From the NCBI GenBank assembly GCA_963978895.1, contig OZ022242.1, positions 37,304,975-37,368,974 of the forward strand: a stretch of DNA of 64,000 nt, written 5' to 3'. This DNA comes from Erpobdella octoculata. Its lineage: Eukaryota; Annelida; Clitellata; Hirudinida; Erpobdellidae. The position numbers and the translations under genes were made by a program. The notes under the pieces were generated by a model. That model had not been told where the DNA came from, did not search any database, and saw only the letters and a program-made list of their open reading frames with translations. Shown one piece after another: positions 43,690 through 59,232 of this stretch (within the stretch, counting starts at the first letter, position 1; the number at the start of each line of letters is the position of its first letter).

Positions 43690-43965
43690 TTTAAATACGT
43701 AAATGAGTAATTAGTTATCTGCATTTATTTAAATATGCAAATGATAGTTAGCTTTTTTCATTTAAATATGCAAATGAGTCGACATTTAGATGTGGAGATG
43801 GTTAGTTAGTTATCTGCATTTAAATATGCAAATGTTAGTTATCTGCATTTAAATATGCAAATGTTAGTTATATGCATTTAAATATGTAAATGGATAGTTA
43901 GCTATCTGCATTTACATATGCAAATGGATTGTTAGCTATCTGCATTTAAATATGCAAATGGTAGT
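43690..43965. repeat. Octamer-containing tandem repeat (ATGCAAAT)
   Basis: Units of about 28-33 bases read TTAGTTATCTGCATTTAAAT then ATGCAAATG. The exact octamer ATGCAAAT, the classic POU/Oct binding site, occurs at 43735, 43768, 43826, 43855, 43918 and 43952, with one-base variants between. It lies about 1 kb past the GH27 stop. Confidence 0.8.
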
Positions 43966-44224
43966 TATGAGGATGATTAGCACGTCCCACCAATGAGTGG
44001 AACTGTAGGGTATTATTAAGGCTGACATGGCCTTCGATCAAGAAAAGCGGCTCCATACTGCACTTACCTCATTGATTTGTGCTTTTATAGATACTCATAA
44101 TGCTCAAATTTCATTCATACACCCTTCTTATTAATTTTTTTTTAGTAAGATGGTCTAAGAATGAAATCACTTTAACAAGTCAACCCCTTCAACCTAGAAA
44201 TATGTACTGGAAACAATAATCCAC

Positions 44225-44500
44225 TTAGAACTAATTTAGTCCATTTATCAGCCACTTAGCCCATTTATCACCTGCGTAGCTCATTTATCACCCACTTAAC
44301 CCATTTATCACCCACTTAGCTCATTTATCACCTACTTATCCTATTTATCACCCACTTAACCCATTTATCATCCATTTAGACCATTAATCACTCACTGAGC
44401 TCATTTATCATTCAATTAACCCATTCATCACCCACTTAGCCCATTTATCATCCACTTAGCTCATTTATTATCCACTCAACCTATTATCACCCACTTAGCG
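44225..44500. repeat. 20-21-bp tandem repeat CCACTTAGCCCATTTATCAC
   Basis: About 13 diverged copies with alternating TTAACCC, TTAGCTC and TTAGCCC forms. No coding potential. Confidence 0.9.
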
Positions 44501-44908
44501 GATCCAGATAGATAACATTATCTCACGGAGCCAACATATATGGCCCACGGCCACATGGACATGCTAATAAGAGGGCTTACAAACAGGCTACAAATAGAAA
44601 TACATATATATATATCTATCTATGTACAGCAAACAATAACGCGATACCCTTCCTAAACGATACATACGGTCAGCTCACAAGAGCCCAAGTCCACCACTTT
44701 TCTACAAGCATGCCTAATTTCATACATTATATTAGTGTAGGCATATATATAAAAAAAATGATACGACAATTGCCAACAAACGTCCCAAGACTCAAATGGC
44801 TGGTTGATAGTAGTGTATGAACACATCAATTTTTGGTCATTGTTGTATTCTTGTATTAAAATTGATTCAAAAAACATTACGATTATGAAGAACTTAAGGC
44901 AGGTTAGT

Positions 44909-45215
<307 letters not shown>

Positions 45216-45244
45216 AACAAACAGACGAAGCGTAACTTGAAAAG

Positions 45245-45348
45245 TTGAATTTCGCCTCCTGCTGCTGCACTGAGTTCATTAATTCAGTAAGTTCAAGAAA
45301 TGCCTTACTGAGTTCATTAGTTCAGTAAGTTCAAGAAATGCCTTACTT
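45245..45348. repeat. Short tandem duplication overlapping the arrestin 3' end
   Basis: The words TGAGTTCATTA and TTCAGTAAGTTCAAGAAATG with CCTTACT occur twice within 100 bases. They lie just past, and reach, the stop codon of the arrestin-like gene. Confidence 0.6.
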
Positions 45349-47940
45349 GTCCCAGAAATTGAGTAGAAACGCCGGCGATCCGCTAACGAGGACGAAGAAG
45401 ATGAGATAAGAAGATATGGAGAGAGCGTACGATAAATAAGTGAACCACTGAATCTTCTTGATCGATGTCACCCACCTCGAGCAGACTATATCAGAATAAT
45501 ATTACATGTTATTACAATTATATTTAATAATAATAAAATAATCATATTATATGAACTTAAAAACTGTTTTTTTTTGTTTTGTGTTCGTAACTAACTGCTA
45601 TGAGACATTTCTGAATTATTTTTTTAGAAATAGCTGATGACACAAGCACATTTACTGGGCTGCGGCCAGAAAAGCTCTGGCTTGTAAATGTCCCACTGAG
45701 AACAGACAGTTTACTTACCTGCGAAAATCACAGAGGGCATTCCAAAAAGCGGGAATGCGAACAGGGCAATAACGGCCATGACCAAAAGGGTCTTGAATAG
45801 GGCGCTAAAGTAGACGATCTCGTTTCGTCTCATCTCCAGCCGGTGGCGATCGTCGAAACAGTCTTGAAAGCTGCTTTCGGAGACGAAGTAATCGTTGCTG
45901 TCTTGCATCTGCTGCGAGTTCATTTCGTCGTCGCAAAGCTGAGAAAAGTAGGCTGGAAGATGATGTCGGTGTTTCGTGGAACCTGCTTTCTCCTTTTTAT
46001 TCGACTTCTGAACGAGTCCGTCTAGGTCAACGGCCTTACATGGCGGCTCTTCTTCTTTCTGGTTCTTCGAGGACAGCAGTCCAATGGCTATCTCTGTTCT
46101 CGATTCGTATTTCTTTGACTCAAATTCAATAGTAACCTAATTTTAGAAATAAAATTATACTAGTTAAAATTTAAATTTACTTAAATTTTAATCATTTTAT
46201 TTTGAGATTTAATTCAGAACGTTTAGGCTTCAAACATTGCGGAACATCCCTGGTTTTGCAGACACTTTAAGAAATGGTTGTATATTTCTAATGAAATATT
46301 GTCTATATTAAAATTTGAATTTACATAATTAATCATTTTATTTTCAGATTTAATTTAAAACGTTTAGGCTTTAAACATGGCCGAATACCCCTAGTTTTGC
46401 AGACACTTTAAGAAATGGCTGTATATTTCTAAAAAAAAATATTGTTGCTAAAATTATTAAAATTTACGACTCGGATTTTTAGATTGTAAACTTTTAATCT
46501 ACAATTTGTTTTTTAAGTTGGTTTTTTAGTATGAAATGCTGACCAACCTTGAGCCAATAGCTGATGTGCAGGTTGAGGCAGCAGCAAGGGCATTTTGATG
46601 ACGGTGGAAGATTGGTAGGCAAGGTGAGCAGTGACGTTTTGGTCTTCAATTTGCACGGTCCGAAGTAAATGTTATCGGTTACGGTTTCGGTTACGGTTAT
46701 CCGTTTGGTCATGCCGTTGCAGTGGCCGGAATATTTCGTTTCCTGGTATTTTTTAACTTCTATTTTTTTCATTTCAATCTACAGATTTCTATTTTATTTT
46801 TATTTTCATTTCAATTTTATCTCTTTCAAAATGATCTGAGTCGTCAGCCGACTTCAAGGCCGACAAAAACCACTTCAGATGAAAAGAGTTTGAACAAATA
46901 TATATAATCGCCTACTCTATAAACTTCGGCGCAACACAGAACCGCATTCGGAAGCCTGTAATCGAGTAATATGACCATCTCCCCTGGTAGGAAACTTTTC
47001 TTCTCCAAAAGCAAAACCACCGGAAGGATGGAGTTACTCTGACGAAGATGGTGCTGCCCTGCTTTGAAGGTGATTGCGTGTGGCACCTTTTGAGATTTAT
47101 TCAAAATTATTATTATTATTATTATTTGATAAAATTATTTAAAAAAAAGGATATTTTAATCTTTCTATTGACATTAAAACAGCAATCTGCCTTTCTAGGT
47201 CATTTACCAGGTAAGTAAGCAAAAAGTCAGTTTTGAATTATGAACTTCTAGAATAAATGAGTCATTATTTAACCGTTCAACCTCTGATTGCATGGGCTTA
47301 GTTTTGGCGCGGACGAATCCTGCCCCCCCCTCAAGCCGCAAAGTTTTAAAGAAAAAAAAATTAAAATTATTAAAAAAATCACTTTTTAATAAAAGAAAAT
47401 CGTTCTTGAAAAGAAAAATGTCAAAACAGAAACTAGTCTAAGTAAATATTCTGGACTGTGGAACAACAAGACGCGACTAGAATCGGTAATCGGTCAAGTC
47501 AAGTCGCAGGAGCGTCAGGCTGCATTTTATGAAACATGTCGCTCTCACTACGGCGACATACGAGACGGCGACAAAAAAATTCCTACAAATTTATTTTTTT
47601 CTGAAATAATTAAACGTTTCTTCTCTTCTGTGTCGCGTAGTCATGGCAACGTAAACAACAACAAAAAACAGCGAAAAAAAGAGAAAAAAAAATATTAAAA
47701 GAGATTCTGTTCGTCCGTTTTCCAAGAAGTTGCTGACAAGCTTTGACGGATTCCGATTGTTTCCTGACAATCGTAGAGCCACGTTTCATCGGATGTAAAT
47801 AATGGCGATTGGGGCGGTGGAGCTGGTTATATATTTCTGTGTCTATGACATCTACGTAAGGTGATGCACATCAACATGAGGTTACCGGTGATGATGACGA
47901 CGACGACGATGATGATGACGACGACGACGATGATGATGAC

Positions 47941-47972
<32 letters not shown>

Positions 47973-49557
47973 CGATGATGACGATGATGATCATGATAGT
48001 TTTAATACGAACAAAGTACTTATTACAATGAAACTTCTCCGGAAAATTAACCAATGTACAAATATTTGTGCGAGCGACAGCTGAAACATTCCGGCAAATA
48101 AACAATCCCATCGAAGGTGAGAAAGAGTGCACGTGATAATCTTACTGAATGTGATAATGTATGCACGTGATAATCTTACTGAATGTGATAATGTGTGCAC
48201 GTGATAATCTTACTGAATGTGATAATGTATGCACGTGTAATCTTACTGAATGTAAGAACTTGTGCACGTGATAATCTTACTGGATGTGAAAACGTGATCA
48301 CGAAAGAGGAGCGATGACATTTGTGACATTTATTTAAGAAATGCCATAAATCCTGTTCGCAGGCATTCGAGGAGTGGAAATCAGAAGGAAAATATTATAG
48401 AAGAAAAATTCTTGAACCACTGGAGCGCGTAAAAACAAAAAAAAAAAGAATAAATATTATTTCCACCATTAAATTAGATTTTTTTAAATTAAAAAATACT
48501 TTTATTAAATCAAACTAAATTTAGGATTTGAAATAAATAAGAAAAGTGTTTTTAAATTTGACCTTGAAACTTTTCGGTAACAAGCCGAGGTCAAGAGAAG
48601 CTTGAACTTTGAACTCGATTTTGTCCGTAATCATACGGGTTCGACCCCCGAAGTTGTCCGTGACCCTGAGCTGTGCGTAGTAGACGACCCTGCCGTGCTG
48701 GCCGCTGTGACTCGAGGGCAGATCTAGGTGCAAGTGGGTCTCGAACAGGGTACGGAATACCAGTGTCGACGGGTCGAAATCTTCTTCGGCGAAGGCGTGC
48801 AGTAGGGTGACCTTTCTCAGGACGAACTCGCGGCTTTTGACGATGCCCTGTGTGGTGCCCTGTGCGGTGCCCTGTGGCTGGTCGTCCCTCCAGGAAGTTT
48901 CAGATCTGCCGCAGATGTCTAAGAACAGACCTGGGCAGTGGAAAATTATAATTTAAAAGTGAATTTTAATTTAAAAGTGAATTTTAATTTAAGAGTGAAT
49001 TTTAATTTAAAAGTGAATTTTAATTCAAAAGTGAACTTCAATTTAAAAGTGAATTTTAATTTAAAAGTGAATTTCAATTTAAAAGTGAATTTCAATTTAA
49101 AAGTGAATTTTAATTTAAGAGTGAATTTTAATTTAAAAGTGAATTTTAATTTAAAAGTGAATTTCAATTTAAAAGTGAATTTTAATTTAAGAGTGAATTT
49201 TAATTTAAAAGTGAATTTTAATTCAAAAGTGAACTTCAATTTAAAAGTGAATTTTAATTTAAAACCTGAGCTGGATAACAAACCAAGATGTCATTTATAC
49301 AGCAAAATTTTGACACAATATTCAATATAGACTTTAGACTACGAATGTTATAAATAAATAAATTAATTAATAAATAAATTAATTAATAAATAAACTACTC
49401 TAAAGTATAAAGAAAATTAAAAAAAAAATAATTTTTATCTTTTCATCTGCTTACAGTTGAGAAATTTGAATGATTCGTCGATTCTACACTCCACCCTTCC
49501 AGATACAGTCTGTCCAGCAGTGTAGCAAAGATCAGGTTCATGGAAGACTATGGACAT
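45343..49557 (-). CDS. Alpha-arrestin (ARRDC-like) with two C-terminal hydrophobic segments, 6 exons
   Basis: Exons in gene order: 49557-49455, 48930-48563, 47086-46916, 46742-46548, 46136-45719 and 45485-45343. All splice in phase to 465 residues. The N-terminal arrestin fold shows YTAGQTVSGRV (about 12-22) and HLDLPSSHSGQHGRVVYYAQ. The C-terminal arrestin fold shows KKSFLPGEMV, LPPSSKCPC and LHISYWLKVTIEF. Alpha-arrestins are cytosolic adaptors for membrane-protein trafficking, often through PPxY motifs; no PPxY is seen. After an acidic/Ser-rich linker come hydrophobic stretches at about 394-418 and 432-460, then LNFWDK and the stop. Membrane anchoring is not normal for this family. The donor after SFK (AAG|GTCAAA) is weak, and the start Met is uncertain because the frame is open upstream. 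Confidence 0.8.
47885..47996. repeat. GATGATGAC triplet microsatellite
   Basis: (GAT)n with GAC variants in intron 2 of the arrestin gene. Confidence 0.9.
48127..48298. repeat. 34-bp tandem repeat with CACGTG E-boxes
   Basis: Five units containing GCACGTGATAATCTTACTG. The palindrome CACGTG recurs every 33-34 bases from 48130. It is in intron 2 of the arrestin gene. Confidence 0.85.
48943..49266. repeat. 18-bp minisatellite AATTTAAAAGTGAATTTT
   Basis: Eighteen copies with single-base variants fill most of intron 1 of the arrestin gene, right up to the acceptor of exon 2. As 18 is a multiple of three, both strands keep open hexapeptide-periodic frames. These are not genes. Confidence 0.95.
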
Positions 49558-50175
49558 CTTTCGGCATTCAAACCGCAGTTGACATATCGAAAAAAAACTT
49601 TTGATCGATTTTCAGTCACTGTTAATATTATTTTTTTTTTAGTTATTTCGGTTTATTATTTATTTATTTATGCGTTTGTAATATTATTATTTTAACTCTA
49701 ATTTAAAATATATGGTTATTCATAAAATATGTTTTTAAAAGGTTTTTACGTTTTATTTGGTTAAATTCAAATCCCTCATCTGTTGAACGCAATAATTTTT
49801 CCACCAATAGACTTCACGCAAGTACTGCAGCTTAAATCCGAATCACAGAAAACAAAACCGACAGATAATCCGACAACAACCCGAATCATTATCATTGTTA
49901 TTATTGTTATTATTATTTATGTTATTATTTGTTTGAAATTTCTTATTGTTCGTTTTATTCTTTGTTTATTTCGTTTAATTTACTTTCGCTTTTGTTTTTA
50001 AATCCTTTTCGAGCTGGAAAACTTGACAACAATACGACGATTACTCATCGCTAATGTAAAGTTTCCATTCACATCCCTAAGCGATCGACTGTGCGAGACT
50101 CCAAGGCATGTGTGCACATAGCAGTGGCAATGCAAATTATTATAAAGTATGTACATATGAGTCGTGATACAATTA
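49558..50175. other. Gene-free spacer upstream of the arrestin gene
   Basis: AT-rich, with (TTATTG)-type short repeats near 49890-49930. It could contain the arrestin promoter or 5' exon. Nothing definite. Confidence 0.4.
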
Positions 50176-50343
50176 CAGTAAAAGTCCTCTACAGCGGACC
50201 CCTCAAGAGCGGCTGCTAAGAGCAAAGGACACTTTGGCTCGGAACGGAATTTCTTAAATCTGTTATCTGTTCTGTAGTGGATTGTCGCCGAAGAACGGAC
50301 AGACACGAGAAGCGGACATTTTTGATCTTAAGTACTTTTACTG
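50176..50343. mobile_element. pogo-like MITE, copy 1
   Basis: 168 bp bounded by CAGTAAAAGT and its exact inverse ACTTTTACTG, with TA on each side. The interior (GAGCGGCTGCTAAGAG, CGGAACGGAATTTCTTAAAT, CCGAAGAACGGACAGA) is shared with 62163-62347. No transposase. Confidence 0.85.
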
Positions 50344-50689
50344 TATTAAGTATTGTACAAGTATTGTATAAGTATTGTATAAGTAGTATGAGCTCAAGGC
50401 ATGGATAAATGGATACAAATATTATTATAAGCGACTTTGTGATTCGTATTGTTGTTAGAATAAGAAATCCGTGATCTGCCGATACATGTCTCAGAAGGTG
50501 ATTGAGTTGAGGTTTGCTGGGCAGGTAAGCGGGAGCAGCTTTGCCCCAAAGCACACACCTCTGAGGGTAGATGAGAGCAGAGGCTTAGCTTGAAAAAGTG
50601 TCGAATAAAAAATAAATGTTGATGATGATGATGACGATGATGTGAGTACAAGGCGCCATGCTGTTTCTCAGATATACTCTCTATCTTAT

Positions 50690-50830
50690 CATCATCATCG
50701 TCATAGTTGACATCGTTAACATCACCGTCGTCGTCATCATCATCATCATCATCATCGTTAACATCGTCATCGTCATCATCTTCATCGTCGTCGTCATCAT
50801 CATCGTCATCGTCGTCGTCGTCATCAACAT
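50690..50830. repeat. CAT/CGT triplet microsatellite
   Basis: Imperfect ATC triplets with CGT interruptions. The aspartate-rich frame on the minus strand is an artefact. Confidence 0.9.
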
Positions 50831-51085
50831 TTTTGTTTTTATTCTCACTATAATGGATTTTTATTTTCATACGATTGTTTCAAATTCATTGTTCGTTATT
50901 TTCTCTTTTTGTTCTTTTCACTTAAGCTTTTATTGCTTTTATTGTACTTTATTATTTTTATTGAATTTTTGTTCATTGTTGTGCATTATAAATGATTTTC
51001 AATTTAAAAATATTTTTTAAATTCTAATTTTTAGTTATTTTGATATTAACATTTTCAATTATTTACTATAACTTTGTTTAAAACA

Positions 51086-51445
<360 letters not shown>

Positions 51446-52952
51446 CTTCAGTTTCATTGAATAAGTTCACCACAACGGGCGCCATAAAGACCCACCTCAC
51501 CTTACCTGCCTGCCTCTGTAGGGTAACAATTTTTTATTCAACCTTGTTTCCGACTCAATATTTCCCCTCATTTATGTGGAGATCATTGAAAAGACATGAA
51601 ACATTAAATCAAAAATTAAACTAAACTAGAATTTTTTTCTCTCAAGAAAATAAAACTGATAAATCGAGAAAAGACTGGCCCACCCACAGCTAGAAAGGAG
51701 AAAGGCGGAGTTTTCAGTGATATTTTCACTGTTCAACGCTTTCAATCAAGATATTATCAAGCTGTCCAAAGTTTTCGGAATGTTGGCCTGTGGCCTGGTA
51801 TTTCTTTTGTACTAACTAGCTGTACTAATTAGCTAGAATATCTATTCTCTAAGCCCGTGTTATATTTAATCGACCCTGAAATTGAATCGAAATTGAAACA
51901 TACAAATGAAATTGAAATTGAAATTGAATTGAAACACCGCGTCCTGTCATAAAGTGACCTTGAAATTGATTTTTTTTCTAACTATTTAATAATTTAATGA
52001 TTTAATATCATTGTTTTATTATCACATTTTTTATTGCAATTTTGTTTTTTTCATATTTATTAAATTAAGAATTTCGATCTTCATTTTTATCGTCCATCTG
52101 CAACATTTGTAGCTTATCGTTGAGCCGTAGCAGCTGTAGCTGCTCGCTTAGCCGCAAAATTTATCACCCAGCAAAAGCAATGATTAGCCTACATAAGCTG
52201 GTTTAATAACTTTAGGCCGTTTTCAATGAAGAAAGTTTTTTAAGTTCTTTCAGTAACGTCATTCATTCTGTGTCTTGTATCTTTTTGTTCTTTTCATCAA
52301 AATTGTCTCAGTTCAGTCTAAACTTGAGACAAAAGACTTCAAAAGGTAAACAAAAGCTGGACTAAATTTTGAGAACGGTTTGACAACGTAGTTACGACTG
52401 TTTGATTAAATTCTTCCTCAAAAAAGACTTGTTTTGGCTGCCTAGAAGTCTTCAGACTAACAAAGCCACGCGAAAGATTGTCAGGTTGAAATGAAAATAT
52501 AAACTAACTATTTATAGCTGGCTACGAATTTTTTAAGGTTGTTTTAAACTGCAACTTTTGCCAAATTTATTGTTTTCAGGTTCAGTTTATTTTTCAGGAA
52601 AATTGGACCAATTTTTAATGCAATTTGTATAAAACATTGTGAAAATGTCGAGCGACCCGCTTTAAAGTAGCAATGAAAAAAATCGTTTCAGTTTCAGTTT
52701 CAGTTTCAGTTTCGGCTAGTAAAGACGTAAATTTGAGAAAAAAAAATTAATAAAACAAATAAGAAAAAACAAAAGTTAATAATAATATTATTATTATTTT
52801 GAACATAAATAATTAACAGCCATTTAATAACTAATTAACAATTAATTGAAACTAGTACCAGCAAGAATATCCGTCAATTAATCAAACTTAAGCTACGTGG
52901 AAACGTGAGTATAAACCAGTTTGTTGTCCACATTTGCCGCAGAAGCTTCTTT
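51446..52952. other. Gene-free region
   Basis: Contains AAATTGAAATTG repeats (about 51905-51940) and AGTTTC repeats (about 52686-52715). No exon supported. Confidence 0.55.
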
Positions 52953-53501
52953 CTAAAGGAGCCAATGTCGAATTGCCAGACAAGCTAGCGTCAGTTTCAG
53001 AATCGTCCCAGAACTGATTCCAGAGAAAGATCCAGCATTTGTCGCTTTATTGTTGTTTGGGGCAGTTGACGTAGACGTGTCGATTTGGCCTTGGCCAATT
53101 TCCTTTCCTGCAGAGCTTTGCTGGTTTGCTGGTGCAGTTGTAGCTGGTGCAGTCGTAGCTGGTGTAGAAGTAGCTGGAACCGCAGTAGCTGGGGCTGCAG
53201 TAGCTGAGGCCGCGGTAGCTGGAGCCACAGTAGCTGGAGCCGCAGTAGCTGGGGCCGCAGTAGCTGGGGCCGCAGTAGCTAGGGCCGCAGTAGCTGGGGC
53301 CGCAGTAGCTGGAGCCGCAGTAGCTGGAGCCGCAGTAGCTGGGGCCGCAGCTATGCTGTTGGTTGTGTTAGTAGAACTTGGTGTTGATTGTGTTTCTCTA
53401 GGAGGAATAGTGTCCGCGGTAATAACAGGATTTCCAATTATTTGGCTGACAAGCACCAAGATCAGAAAAAATTTCAAAGCGCCGCCAAAAAACTGAATCA
53501 T
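52953..53501 (-). CDS. Secreted, probably GPI-anchored Ala/Thr/Pro-repeat (mucin-like) protein
   Basis: A single uninterrupted frame of 182 residues; family not recognised. Residues 1-23 form a signal peptide with hydrophobic core FFLILVLVSQII. A Thr/Ser-rich stretch follows, then about 16 repeats of the pentapeptide PATAA with Val, Leu and Ser variants (about residues 53-127). Next is a Gln/Ser/Asn-rich stretch, and finally NAGSFSGISSG plus a hydrophobic tail ending HWLL, as expected for GPI attachment. The dense Thr/Ser/Pro predicts heavy O-glycosylation at the cell surface. At DNA level the repeat is a 15-bp GC-rich minisatellite in AT-rich surroundings, so copy number may vary. Unlike the neighbouring simple repeats, the frame is bounded by plausible targeting signals at both ends, which argues for a real gene. 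A four-base stop-start overlap joins it to the frame upstream. Confidence 0.65.
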   Translation of the reverse strand: MIQFFGGALKFFLILVLVSQIIGNPVITADTIPPRETQSTPSSTNTTNSIAAAPATAAPATAAPATAAPATAALATAAPATAAPATAAPATVAPATAASATAAPATAVPATSTPATTAPATTAPANQQSSAGKEIGQGQIDTSTSTAPNNNKATNAGSFSGISSGTILKLTLACLAIRHWLL

Positions 53502-53752
53502 TTCGGCAATGTTTTAGAAAATCTAAGTCGATAAAAACGAGAGCAAGACGTTGACAAATCTTCACACTGTTCTGTGCAGTAGGTAGTAGATTGTGGCTTA
53601 TATCCTGGGCGTTCCAGCTCAGTAAACTGTGTCACGAACTTCTCAGGAATGGCTAGAGTCAGATCATTTCTACCAAAGTACAGCTGATAATTGTAGATAC
53701 ATAACTTGGCTACTGCAAACATTTGTGACCAATTTGTTAAAATGTCAGACAA
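53498..53752 (-). CDS. 84-codon hypothetical ORF overlapping the mucin-like start
   Basis: It starts MSDILTNWSQ and ends RFSKTLPK. Its TGA shares four bases (ATGA, 53501-53498) with the next start codon. It has normal amino-acid diversity and five cysteines (four of them in residues 58-69), but no signal peptide or known motif. It could be an upstream ORF on the same transcript, an unrelated short gene, or a chance frame. Confidence is low because only length and arrangement support it. Confidence 0.3.
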   Translation of the reverse strand: MSDILTNWSQMFAVAKLCIYNYQLYFGRNDLTLAIPEKFVTQFTELERPGYKPQSTTYCTEQCEDLSTSCSRFYRLRFSKTLPK

Positions 53753-54298
53753 TAGAATTATAGGAAAGCAGCGGACATAGAAATTGACTGCGAAAATTAA
53801 AAGACAAGAAATAACTCTGTTTAATGAGTTTTTAATTGAAAATTAAATATTTTAATCATTCGGACAATTTGATGCTCCTGCTCGCAAAACTGGCTTACAG
53901 CACCGTTAGCAACGTTTCATTCAAAAGAGGACAATGGCATTGTAGTCGAAACGATGAAACGACGAAATACTATTGGTGAGTCATTGAAACCTGAGCAAAT
54001 GAATGGCGAGTTAGCAACGAATGGAGTAGTAGTCGGCAGAGTTTCAAATGACGACACAATAAATTGATGAAGTGATCAGTGCCCTAGAAAAATAGGCGGA
54101 ATAAAATTGTACGGGTTAAAAAAAAACAAAAAACTAAATAATCACTCGCATTATTAAAATTTATGCGCTATACAAATATACACGAAAAAAATAACAGTTA
54201 ATTTAAAACAGATATTCCTAAGACCACGACTAAGACATAGACTGAAGATTTACGGCTGAACTTTGGCACTGAACGGTTGAAGATGTTTTGGCGGTTCC

Positions 54299-57874
<3,576 letters not shown>

Positions 57875-59160
57875 CTGGACAGAAATTAAGTCAATTCTGT
57901 TGTTATACCGGACACCTACTTATCCGTCAATATGACAATTTAATAAAAACACTAAACCAATGCTATTTTAATTAGTATTATTTTTTATTATTAGTTCATT
58001 AGTATTATTTATTATTATTATTATTAATTAATTAGTAATATTTATTATTATTAGTTATTAAATATTAAATTGATTATATTGCAAAAAGAAATTCCCCCCA
58101 ACAAACTATGAAATTCGGGTTATAGCGAGCGGACTACTACTAGCGAACCTCAAAAGCGAGTGAATGAAAATGAACTGGAGTTGATAGTAGTTGTAAGTTT
58201 GTGTGCGGCGGTAATTACACAGTTAGGTAGGTAGGTAGGTGACGGTGGATGAGATCGAAATAATTCGATTAGAAAAACCCATCAATGTTCGATGGTTTTG
58301 TAACACATTCTTATATATATTATAATTTATTATATTATAGTGCAGTCGTATACTTAATCATAATATATTATCTTTAAAATTTATTGAAAACCATTGTTGA
58401 TGGAGCATTTTCTGAAGTAATCGTTTTTTCATAGCTTACAAAACTGCAGGCTTATTTACTGCTAAAACTGCATTTCATTAAGCAAGTAAGTAAGAATTTT
58501 CAACGTGCCATACTTAGCAGTATATTTTAGAAAAGCACAAATCTATAAAACTTCATTGAGCATAGGCTCTAAAAGTAGTTTTCATAATAGATTACGAATA
58601 ATTAACAGACACACAAATAACCACACTATTTCACAAATTTAAAGAAAAAAGTACTTACACTCTCGGTTATGGCAATATAAATTATAACTAAGTATATTTA
58701 CTTATGGTTAATATGTTTTATCTTAGACGCGAGCGAATCGAAACATATAGAGCTCATAGGCTCCTACTTCAACTTTACAAAAAAACTATTTTTTACCCAA
58801 CAGTGACCACAGCTACTGTTATTGGCGACGATGATGATGATAATGATGACGTGGCTTTATAAACACCTTGCTTCTTTCTACCTGTCCGGTGACGTTATAT
58901 AATATATTTAAATAATTGTTATTCTAATTAATACGGAGCTTAGATCAATAGCGAGGTGATAGTTCAAAGGCCTCGTTTTCAAGCGATCGCTACAAAAGAA
59001 TTCTTCCGTTCAGCGCCTTAACAGCCTACTGCTGGAACACAATGATCGGAGTTTGAGGGGGGGGTAGGGGTGGAGCGGGGAGGTGTTTTGAATTTGTAAT
59101 TGGCGAATCGAGTGCAATTATTGTAATAGAAGTTTTATGTTTCTTTGTGGTCGCGAGATA
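57875..59160. other. Gene-free region upstream of ethanolamine kinase
   Basis: AT-rich with TATTA repeats near 57990-58060 and GGTAGGTAGGTAGGT at about 58224. May include the promoter. No exon is recognised. Confidence 0.45.
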
Positions 59161-59163
59161 GCC

Positions 59164-59167
<4 letters not shown>

Positions 59168-59231
<64 letters not shown>

Positions 59232-59232
59232 C
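59168..59232. repeat. GA microsatellite
   Basis: (GA)n with two GAAA interruptions. Confidence 0.95.

Noticed and set aside
43690..43965. Octamer array as a CRISPR-like repeat
   Set aside because: Spacing is irregular, the spacers are part of the repeat, and the setting is eukaryotic.
48938..49330. Overlapping NLKVNF and LKFTFK frames on both strands
   Set aside because: 18-bp intronic minisatellite of the arrestin gene. Opposite-strand frames are equally open.
53050..53496. 148-codon plus-strand Ala/Val/Gly-rich frame
   Set aside because: Shadow of the PATAA repeat. The minus frame has signal peptide and GPI-like ends, the plus frame does not.
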